Shown here: positions 44,612 through 53,369 of the stretch, one piece after another
Position numbering within the stretch: the first letter of the stretch is position 1
Layout: every line of letters begins with the position of its first letter
Assembly (NCBI GenBank): GCA_963691775.1
Contig: OY829369.1
Coordinates: 558,001 to 622,000, forward strand
DNA: 64,000 nt
Origin: JAZBPO01 sp963691775
GTDB taxonomy: Bacteria > Pseudomonadota > Gammaproteobacteria > Pseudomonadales > Azotimanducaceae
Reading direction: 5' to 3'
Position numbers and translations under genes: made by a program
The notes under the pieces: model-generated
What the model saw: only the letters and a program-made list of their open reading frames with translations
Told to the model about the DNA's origin: nothing
The model's database searches: none

Positions 44612-46318
44612 CTAGAAAGCGGCCGCGCCTCCGTCGTTTCGCGGATCGCTCATGGCGCGCATCTCCCCATCGACACGCTTGATCGAGTTTGCATCACCGA
44701 TGTCGCCACCCCACGGCGTCGGAATCATCTCATGGCCCATATCGCGCAGGATCGAGAGCGTGTCCGGGGAAAGGCCGAATGGCTCGAACCAGACCTGATC
44801 CGGCTGCCACTGATGATGGAACCGGGGACGACCGACCGCATCGTTGACGCTCATCTGGTGATCGATGCTGTTCAGGATCACCTGCATGGTCGTAGTGATG
44901 ATAGTCGACCCGCCCGGCGACCCGGTCACGAGCCAGGGTTCGCCGTCGCGCGTGATGATGGTGGGCGTCATCGAACTCAGCATGCGCTTGCCCGGCGCAA
45001 TCGCGTTTGCTTCCTCTCCGAGCAAGCCGTATGCGTTAGGCACCCCCGCCTTGGACGAAAAATCGTCCATTTCGTTATTCAGCAGAAAGCCTGCGCCGGG
45101 GACAACAATCTTGCTGCCGTAGGACAGGTTCAGCGTGGTCGTGTAGGCCACTGCGTTGCCGGCCGCATCCATCGTGGAGAGATGCGTGGTATCCGGGCTC
45201 TCTTCTGGCCAGGCGCCTGCCGCGATCTCGCTGGAGCGCGTTGCCTGCTTCGGGTCGAAGTTCTCCATGCGGCTTGCTGCATAGTCACGGTCGGTGAGCA
45301 TCTGGAACGGCACGGGATAGAAATCGGCGTCACCAAGATGAATGGCGCGATCCGCGTAGGCGCGTCGCTCCGCCTCCACCATGACGTGGGTGCGCGCGGC
45401 GGAACCATAGCCCATGCCCGCAAGATCGAAGGGCTCGAGCATGTTCAGCATCTGCACCAGCAGAAGGCCGCCGGAAGACGGCGGCGGCATGCTCCAGATC
45501 TCATACCCTCGATAGACGCCATGGATCGGTTCGCGCCATACGGATTCGTAGCTCGCAAGGTCGTCATGCGTGATGAGACCGCCCCCTCTTTCCATCTCGG
45601 CCACCAGCAAATCAGCCGTCTCGCCCTCGTAAAAACCGGCCTTGCCGAATTCGGCAATCCGCTCGAGCGTGCGCGCGAGCGCTGGCTGCCTGAACACTTC
45701 GCCCGCTGCATAGGGCGTACCCTCACGGGAGAACTTCGCCATGCTCGCGGCGTAGGGAGCCATGCGCGGCAGCACGCGGGCAAAGTCTCTGGCCTGGTCA
45801 TAGCTCAACTCGAAGCCCTCTCGAGCAAGGCGGATCGAGGGCCCGATGACCGCGCGACGATCGAGCTTTCCGTAGCGCTCTAGCGCATCGAGCATGCCCG
45901 CCACCGAACCGGGCACGCCCACGGCGAGATGCGAGTGCGTCGACAGGCCCTCGATCACTGCGCCGTCCTCGTCCTGATACATATCCCGCGTCGCCGCGAG
46001 CGGCGCGGTCTCGCGGTGATCATTGGTGATGACGGTGCCGTCTTCGAGGCGGATGACCATGAACCCCCCGCCGCCGAGATTGCCCGCCGAGGGCCAGGTC
46101 ACCGCGAGTGCAAAGCTGGTTGCAACGGCCGCGTCGATGGCGTTGCCTCCGGCACGGAGGATGTCGAGGCCGACTTCTGATGCGATCATCGAGCGGGACG
46201 CCACCGCACCGCGCTCGCCGCGCACAGGCTCTGGTACGGCCGCCTCCGCCGAGGTCGCAAAAGCAAGCACGGCACCCACGCAGAGATCGCCGATGCGGGA
46301 CAGGAAGGCACGATTCAT
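44612..46318 (-). CDS. ggt: Gamma-glutamyltransferase (periplasmic)
   Basis: A 568-residue exported enzyme. The ATG at 46318 begins a signal peptide (LCVGAVLAFATSAEA). The large-subunit signature NLGGGGFMVIRLEDG occurs near residue 85. Autocleavage and the nucleophile are at the Thr of DTTHLSTMDAAGN (near residue 375). The small-subunit glycine loop is WLVTGSPGGSTIITTTMQVI. The enzyme hydrolyses glutathione and transfers gamma-glutamyl groups in the periplasm. All expected motifs are present. It is divergent from ycaQ, with about 90 bases between the starts. Confidence 0.95.
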   Translation of the reverse strand: MNRAFLSRIGDLCVGAVLAFATSAEAAVPEPVRGERGAVASRSMIASEVGLDILRAGGNAIDAAVATSFALAVTWPSAGNLGGGGFMVIRLEDGTVITNDHRETAPLAATRDMYQDEDGAVIEGLSTHSHLAVGVPGSVAGMLDALERYGKLDRRAVIGPSIRLAREGFELSYDQARDFARVLPRMAPYAASMAKFSREGTPYAAGEVFRQPALARTLERIAEFGKAGFYEGETADLLVAEMERGGGLITHDDLASYESVWREPIHGVYRGYEIWSMPPPSSGGLLLVQMLNMLEPFDLAGMGYGSAARTHVMVEAERRAYADRAIHLGDADFYPVPFQMLTDRDYAASRMENFDPKQATRSSEIAAGAWPEESPDTTHLSTMDAAGNAVAYTTTLNLSYGSKIVVPGAGFLLNNEMDDFSSKAGVPNAYGLLGEEANAIAPGKRMLSSMTPTIITRDGEPWLVTGSPGGSTIITTTMQVILNSIDHQMSVNDAVGRPRFHHQWQPDQVWFEPFGLSPDTLSILRDMGHEMIPTPWGGDIGDANSIKRVDGEMRAMSDPRNDGGAAAF

Positions 46319-46407
46319 GACGCGATTTCTCCGATGAGCATGGCGCCGATTCTGCTTCGCGTCACAGCCCCTCGGCAATTCCGCCTGCTCAGCCGTAGAG
46401 ATGCGCG

Positions 46408-47649
46408 ATGAGCGCAATCGCTCGCCGGCGCGGTGAACAGTTCCCGGTCGATCGTCTACGCCGCGTTGCGGTCGCCGCGGCCGGCCTGCACCGCAGCGCA
46501 GGCTTCGGACGCGGGCGTCGCGCGGGCGCTCGAGTGCTCAGGCACCTCGGCTACGTTCAGGTCGACACCATTTCCGTTGTGCGCCGGGCGCATGAACACA
46601 TCGTCGATGCGCGCGCGCGGGACTTCCATGCCAAGCACTACAACGAACTCGTACAGACTGGTGAAGCCTTCGAATACTGGACCCACGCGGCCGCCTACTT
46701 ACCCATGCGGGACTTCCGCTTCTCGCTGCCGCGCATGGAGCGCATGCGCGCCGCCCCGCCCTTCGCGCAGCGCGCCGACGCGGCAAGCCGACAATTCGTT
46801 CTCGACCGTATTCGCGCTGAAGGCCCCCTACGCATCCGCGACTTCAACGAGGACAGCGAAACCGTCTGGGGGGGCTGGGGACGCTACAAGCAATCCAAGT
46901 TCGCGCTCGAGCAGCTCTGGCATCAAGGTTCACTGCTGATCGTCGGCCGCGACGGCTTCGAGAAGACCTACGACCTCATCGAACGAGCGCTCCCGGAGTC
47001 CACGGACATGCGCACACCGTCGACCGCGGAAATGGCGGCGCACCTCGTCGCTCGCGCGCGGCGCATGCTGGGCATTTTCAGCGCCGCGCACGTCACCTGG
47101 CTGAGGCGGAACGCAGCGCTGCGCGAAGCGGTTTTACAGCATCTGAACGATGCGGTGGACGGCGGCCAGCTCATCGAGATCGCCCTTTCTGACGCCGGCC
47201 CCGCCACGCGCTGGTTCGCCGATGCCGCTACGCTGTTGCAGCCGCCCCGCGTCAGCCGACGCGCGCGCATGCTCTCGCCCTTCGATCCGCTCGTACTCCA
47301 TCGCGATCGGGGCGAACGTCTGTTCGACTTCGCCTATCAACTCGAGTGCTACGTTCCGGCTGCACAACGTCGCCACGGGTACTTCGTGCTGCCGATCCTG
47401 TACGGGACCGAGTTCATCGGCCGCGCCGACTGCAAGGCCGATCGCGCGGGCAGACGGTTCGAGATTCGCCGCCTGTTCGTCGAATCAAGAGCAGGTACAG
47501 AAGTTCTTGCACCCGCCCTCCACGCTGCCGCGTGGGACCTCGCCGCCCGCGACGGCTGTGACCGCATCGACTGGCAGGAGATCAAGACGTCGGGCAATGC
47601 TCGGGCCCTCAGATCCGAACTGAACCGTCTCGCGCGGCAACAGGAGTAA
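46408..47649 (+). CDS. ycaQ: Winged-helix DNA glycosylase, YcaQ family
   Basis: A 413-residue protein of the HTH_42/YcaQ (AlkZ-like) family. These winged-helix proteins unhook DNA interstrand crosslinks and remove bulky alkyl adducts. The catalytic Q-x-D motif is seen as GYVQVDTISVVRRAHEH near residues 50-55. Further features are YLPMRDFRFSLPRMERM, WGGWGRYKQSKFALEQLWHQG and LSPFDPLVLHRDRGERLFDF, with C-terminal EFIGRADCKADR. The length is normal. The ATG at 46408 is a plausible start. Its stop is four bases before the next gene. Confidence 0.93.
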   Translation: MSAIARRRGEQFPVDRLRRVAVAAAGLHRSAGFGRGRRAGARVLRHLGYVQVDTISVVRRAHEHIVDARARDFHAKHYNELVQTGEAFEYWTHAAAYLPMRDFRFSLPRMERMRAAPPFAQRADAASRQFVLDRIRAEGPLRIRDFNEDSETVWGGWGRYKQSKFALEQLWHQGSLLIVGRDGFEKTYDLIERALPESTDMRTPSTAEMAAHLVARARRMLGIFSAAHVTWLRRNAALREAVLQHLNDAVDGGQLIEIALSDAGPATRWFADAATLLQPPRVSRRARMLSPFDPLVLHRDRGERLFDFAYQLECYVPAAQRRHGYFVLPILYGTEFIGRADCKADRAGRRFEIRRLFVESRAGTEVLAPALHAAAWDLAARDGCDRIDWQEIKTSGNARALRSELNRLARQQE

Positions 47650-47653
47650 CGCC

Positions 47654-48529
47654 ATGAGCATCGTGGACGACGCGACCCTGATTTCTGCAGCCGGCCTAGC
47701 GGCGGCCCTCGCCAGCGCACCAGAACTGCGCATCTTCGACTGCACCGTGCATCTGCGGGCGGATTCCCCCCGGCCGTACAGAATCGAAAGCGGCTCCGCT
47801 GACTGGCGCCAAGCACGCCTGCCCGGGGCCGGCTTCCTCGACCTCACCGGCGCCCTCTCCGACCCCGACGGCGGAACGGCATTCACCATGCCCTCTGCCA
47901 TCAACGCGGCGGCGGCCTTCGGTGAGGCGGGCGTGGTCAACGACGCTCGCATCGTGCTCTACGCAAGCAATCACCCGATGTGGGCCACGCGCGTGTGGTG
48001 GATGCTTCGATCCCTCGGCGTGAGCGCAACCGTGCTCGACGGGGGGCTCGCCGCTTGGCAAGCGGCGGGGCTACCCATCGAATCGGGTGCATTCGCGCAC
48101 ACCCCAGGAGCGCTGTCAGTCAATCCGCGCCCGGGCGCATGGGCAGATCACGCTCGGGTGCGTGCGGTGATCGGCAACGGCAGCGTGTGCACCCTAAACG
48201 CGCTGTCTCCTTCGATGTATCGCGGTGAAGGCGAGCGCCACTACGGACGCAGAGGCCATATCAGTGGCTCCGTGAACGTGCCTTACGCCTCGCTTTTCGA
48301 AGACGAGACCCTCTGCTTCGCCGACGCATCCACGCTGCGCGCATGCTTCGAGGCACAGGGTGCTATGAGTCGCCCGGTGATCGCCTATTGCGGCGGCGGA
48401 ATCTCCGCGACCTGCGCTGCCTTCGCCCTGACCGCGCTCGGCAATGGGCAGGTCAGCGTCTACGATGGCTCGATGGCCGAATGGGTCGCCGATCCGGATC
48501 GTCCGCTGACAACGGGCGCTGCGCCCTGA
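47654..48529 (+). CDS. Thiosulfate/3-mercaptopyruvate sulfurtransferase (rhodanese)
   Basis: A 291-residue tandem rhodanese. The N-terminal inactive domain (ELRIFDCTVHLRADSPRPY, ARLPGAGFLDL) is followed by the C-terminal catalytic domain with HYGRRGHISGSVNVPY and the active-site loop VIAYCGGGISATC, where Cys takes the persulfide. The loop C-G-G-G-I-S is slightly unusual; thiosulfate types normally have C-R-x-G-x-R and mercaptopyruvate types C-G-S-G-V-T, so it is closer to the latter. It is cytosolic and lies four bases after ycaQ. Confidence 0.88.
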   Translation: MSIVDDATLISAAGLAAALASAPELRIFDCTVHLRADSPRPYRIESGSADWRQARLPGAGFLDLTGALSDPDGGTAFTMPSAINAAAAFGEAGVVNDARIVLYASNHPMWATRVWWMLRSLGVSATVLDGGLAAWQAAGLPIESGAFAHTPGALSVNPRPGAWADHARVRAVIGNGSVCTLNALSPSMYRGEGERHYGRRGHISGSVNVPYASLFEDETLCFADASTLRACFEAQGAMSRPVIAYCGGGISATCAAFALTALGNGQVSVYDGSMAEWVADPDRPLTTGAAP

Positions 48530-48536
48530 ACGCCGT

Positions 48537-49877
48537 TCAGCCAGTGAGCACCGCGGCGCCCAGCAACAGCACCGGCGTGACGACCACGGTCCGCAGCGCG
48601 AAGGTCACGAGAAGGTCGGCAAGGGAAATCGGGAGCGAGGAGCGCAGCAGGATCATCCCGTACTCCGACAGGTAGATCAGCTGTGCCACGGACAATCCCG
48701 CCAACATGAAACGCGTGAATTCCGATTCCAGGCCACCGGCCACCAATGCGGGCATGAACTGGTCGAGGACGCCGACTAGAAAGCCTTTACCAGCAAGGAA
48801 CGCTTCCGGAAACGAGAAGAGCTCGAGCAGCCACGCTATCGGCAGCGCCAGCCAGTCGAAGACCGGCGTCTCGAACACCAGCACCGAGGCGATTGTCGCG
48901 ATCGCCATGATCGGCCCCAGCAGCCCACAACAGTAGTCGATCATCGCGATGGCGGAGTTGCGTAGGTAGGACGCCGGGCCCACCGCGCTCGCCGCGCGCT
49001 GAACCGCCGCTCCGAGCGCGCGCTCCAGGGCCGAACCTTCTTCCGCCGGCGAAGGGGCTGGCGCGTCCTTGAACCGTGTTTCCGGCTTGTTTGCCATGGG
49101 TCCAATGCGGGCGACCACTACCGCTGCGATGAGACAGGCGACGACGATCGTGAGGTACCAGGGCAGGAACATCGCGTCTATGCCGGAGACCTGCGCGATG
49201 AGGAGTGCAAAAGGCAAGGACACGACCGAGAAGCTAGAGCAGATCACGCACGCCTCACGCGCAGTATATGTACCGAGCTCATACTGGCGCACCGTGATGA
49301 GCAGCCCGACGCCCGCCGCGGACACAAAGGAGGCAACCGAATCCACGGCAGCTCGGCCAGGCAGCCGAAAGAGCTTCGCGAACGGCGTGCGCAGCAGCTC
49401 GCCGACGAACTCCATGAGGCCATAGTCAGTCAGCAACCCCATGAGAAACGCGCTCGCGATGTAGATCACGAGGACCGACATGCAGATGTCGCGAAAGACC
49501 GTACCGCCCGTAGACGGGCCGATCAGCCATGCCGGTCCGATTTCCAGGAAGACGAGAACGGCGAAGATCGCGCCTAGCGAGCGCAGCAGCGTCCAGACCC
49601 AATGCACCTCGAACCAGAGGCGGACGATCGCTAAAGACCCGAGCGACGTGCGCGCCACAAGCGGCCAAGCGAGCGCACCGGCAGCACCGACGATCAGCAC
49701 CAACACCAGAAGCCAGGCGTGAAATTCCCCAAGCGCGGCGGTGAGCGCGCTCGTTACCAGGGAAAAGGGGATGGTGATTGCGCCATCGGCGATGACCGGA
49801 GCAAGGAAAATGCTCGCACCGAGCAGCGAAGGCAGCAGAAAGCGCGGGAGGGACGCTTGCCGTGTTTCCGTTTTCAT
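48537..49877 (-). CDS. YjiH family membrane protein (nucleoside recognition domain)
   Basis: A 446-residue inner-membrane protein with about ten helices. It carries the YjiH/nucleoside-recognition Gate pattern: FLMGLLTDYGLMEFVGELLR, LPGRAAVDSVASFVSAAGVG, then YCCGLLGPIMAIATIASVL and the late FTRFMLAGLSVAQLIYLSEYG. The substrate is not established for the family. It starts six bases after the enoyl-CoA hydratase stop on the same strand, making it the last gene of an acyl-CoA synthetase/hydratase operon, and it converges on the sulfurtransferase. Confidence 0.82.
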   Translation of the reverse strand: MKTETRQASLPRFLLPSLLGASIFLAPVIADGAITIPFSLVTSALTAALGEFHAWLLVLVLIVGAAGALAWPLVARTSLGSLAIVRLWFEVHWVWTLLRSLGAIFAVLVFLEIGPAWLIGPSTGGTVFRDICMSVLVIYIASAFLMGLLTDYGLMEFVGELLRTPFAKLFRLPGRAAVDSVASFVSAAGVGLLITVRQYELGTYTAREACVICSSFSVVSLPFALLIAQVSGIDAMFLPWYLTIVVACLIAAVVVARIGPMANKPETRFKDAPAPSPAEEGSALERALGAAVQRAASAVGPASYLRNSAIAMIDYCCGLLGPIMAIATIASVLVFETPVFDWLALPIAWLLELFSFPEAFLAGKGFLVGVLDQFMPALVAGGLESEFTRFMLAGLSVAQLIYLSEYGMILLRSSLPISLADLLVTFALRTVVVTPVLLLGAAVLTG

Positions 49878-49883
49878 GGGCGT

Positions 49884-50717
49884 TCAGTCGTCCTTGTACT
49901 CGGGGGGGCGCTTGCCGAGAAACGCCGAGACCCCCTCTCGCATGTCCCTCGTTTGCGCACAAAGGATTTGCTGCCGGTCTTCCATCGCGATGACCGCTTC
50001 CAGAGATGAGGCATCCACGCTCATGTTCAGGCACTCCTTGGTGAGCCGGACGCCGACCGGCGAGTTCGCGAGCATTGCGTCGATCGTGCGCTGCGCTCGC
50101 GCTTCGAGCGCGTCCTCCGGAACAACGTCTGAAACAAGCCCCACTCGCAAGGCGCGATCCGCGTCAATGAAGTCCCCCGTCAGCAACAGCTCCGAAGCAA
50201 GGGAGCTGCCGACGAGCCGCGGCAAAAAATAGGATGCGCCCACATCGCAGGCCGTCAGACCAATACGGATGAACGCAGCATTCATTCGGGCTCCAGGGCT
50301 CGCGAAACGAATGTCCGAGGCAAGCGCAAGCGCGAATCCCCCGCCGCTCGCAGGCCCGTGCAGAAGAGAGACGATCGGCTGAGGTGCGCGCCGCATGCGC
50401 ATCACGATCTCGGAGACGCGGCGCTGGACGCGCAGGCCGTTGACCGGCCCTCCCTCGCCTTCCTCTCGCCCCTCTTTCAGATCGAGACCAGCAGAGAATG
50501 CGCGCCCGGCGCCCCGAAGTACGACCACGCGCACATCGTGGTCCGTGTACAGATCACCAAAGTAGTGCTGAAGCTCCAGCATCATGGTCCGGTTCATGGC
50601 GTTCAGTGAATCGGGCCGGTTCAGCGTCACCCAATCAACAGCGCCACGGCGCTCGATGGCCAGAGTCTCATAGTCGTCCGCCCCCGCTCGGGTCGGCTCG
50701 AAAAGTTCACGACGCAT
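49884..50717 (-). CDS. Enoyl-CoA hydratase/isomerase family protein
   Basis: A 277-residue crotonase-fold enzyme. The ATG at 50717 has AGGAGG upstream; the frame is open farther. Oxyanion-hole elements are GAGRAFSAGLDLKEG and HGPASGGGFALALASD. In the region that carries the two catalytic Glu residues of classical hydratases it reads IGLTACDVGASYFLPRLVG, so the first Glu position appears to be Cys or Asp. That is shared by a subgroup of crotonases with unclear reactions. It follows the acyl-CoA synthetase by 67 bases. Confidence 0.88.
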   Translation of the reverse strand: MRRELFEPTRAGADDYETLAIERRGAVDWVTLNRPDSLNAMNRTMMLELQHYFGDLYTDHDVRVVVLRGAGRAFSAGLDLKEGREEGEGGPVNGLRVQRRVSEIVMRMRRAPQPIVSLLHGPASGGGFALALASDIRFASPGARMNAAFIRIGLTACDVGASYFLPRLVGSSLASELLLTGDFIDADRALRVGLVSDVVPEDALEARAQRTIDAMLANSPVGVRLTKECLNMSVDASSLEAVIAMEDRQQILCAQTRDMREGVSAFLGKRPPEYKDD

Positions 50718-50784
50718 GCCGCCTGCCTCCTGCTTCGGATCGGGCGCGAGTATACGCAGGCGGAATGCCGGGACGGCGTGCGCC

Positions 50785-52362
50785 TCAAATCTGCTGCTTG
50801 CGGCCGGCCCAGTAGGGCTCACGCACCAGGCGACGCTGAATCTTTCCGCTGTCGAGGCGCGGCAAGTCGTCGGCGAAGTCGATGGTCCGTGGACACTTGA
50901 AGCTCGGCAGGACCTCGCGTGCGAACACCATCAAAGCGTCACGCAGGGTCTCGTCCGCAGTCACGCCGGGCGCAGGCAGCACCACGGCCTTCACCTCCTC
51001 GCCCCACTCTTCGTTGGGCACGCCGATCGTGCACACGTCGCCGACGGCCGGATGCTTGAGGAGCTCTGCGTCGATCTCCTGCGGGTAGATGTTCACGCCT
51101 CCGGAGATGATCGTCTCTGCGCTGCGCCCGGTGAGGAAGAGATAGCCGTCCTCGTCTAGGAAGCCCATGTCGCCGAGGGTGAAAAAACCATCACGGTAGC
51201 TCTCGCGCGTCTTTTCCTCCGCCTTGAAGTACTCGAAGGCGCCCACCTCCGGGGCTTGGAAGAAAAGCCTCCCGACCTCACCCGGTTCCACTTCTGCGTC
51301 GTCGTCACCGAGGATTCGCGTGAACTCCGGAGTCGGAGAGCGTCCCACGCTGCCCGGCTTGCGCAGCCATTCCTCGCTCGTGATGAAGTAGTCGCCGCCC
51401 CCCTCGGTGGCAGCGTAGTACTCGTAGAGATGCGGCCCGAGCCATTCGATCATGGCTTGCTTCACATGCACCGGTGTCGGCGCAGCGCCGTGGAGCACAT
51501 AGCGCAGGCTGCCCAGGTCATAGCGAGATCGCGTCTCTTCTGGCAGCGCAAGCAAGCGATGGAACATGGTCGCAACCATGTGCGTGTGCGTGATTCGATA
51601 CTGCTCGATGAGCCGTAGGGACGCCTCGGCATCCCACTTATCCATCAGAACGATGCCAACTCCGGCCGCCAGCGGCCCGATCACGTTGAACGCCATCGGC
51701 GCTGCGTGGTACGCGGGGCCCGTGCATAGGCAGCGATCCTCACCCGCTCGGAAGGCGGCGTAGTCACTGGCGCGCTGCAATCGATTCGGTGGCGTGGCCT
51801 TGCGGTGGACGCCCTTGGGCCGCCCGGTCGTACCAGACGTATAAAGCATCGAGCTCCCAAGCACCGGCGCCTGCGGATCTGCCCCGGAAGCCTCGGCAAT
51901 CGCTGTCTCGTAGTCCGCAAAGCCGTCGACGGAGCCTCCGACTGCCAGCGCCAGCCGCACGTTTGGCGCGTTCGACAGGGTCTCGGCACCTGCTGTAAGC
52001 GCGCCATCGTATATGAGCGCCTTGGCCTCACAGTTGTCGACGATGTATCCGGCCTGCTCGCCGTTGAGATGAAAGTTGGCCGGCGTCACGCGGACACCCG
52101 ATCGCATGGCGGCGTGGTAGGTCTCCACGAAGGCAGATCGATTCTTGAGCACCATGGCGACTGCATCACCCGGCCCAATGCCATAGGCCTCGAAGAGTCG
52201 GGCAAGCTGATTAGTCCGGGCGTTGAGCTCAGCCCAGGTGTATTCCTCGAACTGCGTCGTGATCGCGGATGCGTCCGGTTGCCGATCGGCATGCCAAGCG
52301 AGCGTCATGCCATGCAGTGCTGCAGATTCCAGATCGCTGGTGCGCGCGTCGAAGCTGGCCAC
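50785..52362 (-). CDS. AMP-binding acyl-CoA synthetase
   Basis: A 525-residue ANL enzyme that starts at a GTG with GGGAGG upstream. Motifs in order: SSMLYTSGTTGRPKGVHRK (A3), YYAATEGGGDYFITSEEW, FTLGDMGFLDEDGYLFLTGR (A7/A8 hinge), INIYPQEID-type and PRLDSGKIQRRLVRE with the catalytic Lys (A10). It resembles fatty-acid or bile-acid/steroid-type CoA ligases; the substrate is unknown. It is the first gene of a leftward operon with the enoyl-CoA hydratase and YjiH genes, and related to the synthetase at 2840-4390. Confidence 0.92.
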   Translation of the reverse strand: MASFDARTSDLESAALHGMTLAWHADRQPDASAITTQFEEYTWAELNARTNQLARLFEAYGIGPGDAVAMVLKNRSAFVETYHAAMRSGVRVTPANFHLNGEQAGYIVDNCEAKALIYDGALTAGAETLSNAPNVRLALAVGGSVDGFADYETAIAEASGADPQAPVLGSSMLYTSGTTGRPKGVHRKATPPNRLQRASDYAAFRAGEDRCLCTGPAYHAAPMAFNVIGPLAAGVGIVLMDKWDAEASLRLIEQYRITHTHMVATMFHRLLALPEETRSRYDLGSLRYVLHGAAPTPVHVKQAMIEWLGPHLYEYYAATEGGGDYFITSEEWLRKPGSVGRSPTPEFTRILGDDDAEVEPGEVGRLFFQAPEVGAFEYFKAEEKTRESYRDGFFTLGDMGFLDEDGYLFLTGRSAETIISGGVNIYPQEIDAELLKHPAVGDVCTIGVPNEEWGEEVKAVVLPAPGVTADETLRDALMVFAREVLPSFKCPRTIDFADDLPRLDSGKIQRRLVREPYWAGRKQQI

Positions 52363-52437
52363 TGTTCCCTCCCCAGGTTCCTGAGCCAGCGCTGAGCATG
52401 CAGCACTGCTAGGGGGCTTGGGAATCGCGATGACGCA

Positions 52438-53130
52438 TCAACACAACAAGGCGCTGACGTCGCAAGCCTCCTGATCATGCGTCGCTGCCAGGAGACGATC
52501 GCCTTCCCACCAAAGCGCGAGGCCGTCGAGATAGCGCACGGGGCCGATCGAAGGGTCGAGGGCCAGCAGCTCGGTGCGCATCAGATATAGGGTGATGTCG
52601 TGCGAGACACACAGATCCATCGCGGGCGCGTCTGCCCGCTCCGCCAATCTGCGAGCAAGCAGTTTCGTGAGGGCCTTTGCCGCCCCGCGCGGCGCCATCA
52701 TCACGTCGTCCGGAACCTTCCCGCGCGTCCACATCTGCACGAATCCCGAGAGGCCACCCTCACTCGCGCCGAGCGCCTTGAACATCCGCATCTGATCAAG
52801 CACGTAGAACACGCCCAGTGCTTCCACGGGACGGCAGCCGCCAGTGGCGCCGCCGCCGCGTTCGAGTTGGGCGGCATGAATAATCTGTCCGGTATCGAGG
52901 CAGCGAGCAACCGGAGACGCATAGGCGCGCAGCGTCAGCTCAGGGGCGAGACGCAGGCCAAAGTCGCGCGCATGCGCCCGCCCGTCTTCGGTGAGTGGAT
53001 TCTCAAGATCGTGCCGCCCGGGCGCATATTCGCGCGCGGAATGGCGTATCAGCAGCGTCATGCGCTCCACACCCGCGGCTCGCAGTCGATCTACAAGCGC
53101 GTTCGTGCGCACCCCGAAGGTGTCACCCAT
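52438..53130 (-). CDS. Histidine phosphatase superfamily protein
   Basis: A 230-residue protein. The phosphate-binding R-H-S-x-R motif (TLLIRHSAREYAPG) is near residue 28; the more common form is R-H-G. The second catalytic region is DLCVSHDITLYLMRTELL, with His near the C-terminus, as in branch 2 (acid phosphatase) enzymes. The ATG at 53130 is preferred to a TTG two codons earlier. No signal peptide is seen. The substrate is unknown. It is divergent from the acyl-CoA dehydrogenase gene across about 240 bases. Confidence 0.82.
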   Translation of the reverse strand: MGDTFGVRTNALVDRLRAAGVERMTLLIRHSAREYAPGRHDLENPLTEDGRAHARDFGLRLAPELTLRAYASPVARCLDTGQIIHAAQLERGGGATGGCRPVEALGVFYVLDQMRMFKALGASEGGLSGFVQMWTRGKVPDDVMMAPRGAAKALTKLLARRLAERADAPAMDLCVSHDITLYLMRTELLALDPSIGPVRYLDGLALWWEGDRLLAATHDQEACDVSALLC

Positions 53131-53369
53131 GCCCAATTCCCCTGCTCTGGCCCGAGCGCGAGTCTCGCCGCCCCCGCTGGCCGAGGCAACGTGAATGCTC
53201 GCGAAAGGGCGACGCGCTCTCAGCAGCTTCCGATTCGCCCGATGCGCAACCCTGTGCGAGACTCAGGCCGCACATCCGGGAGCTTTGCCCGGTGTGAAGC
53301 ACGCGGCACGCAGATCGGTTTGCGATCGAGTGACCGCCACATCACCCCTTGATGGAGAGGCATCGGACG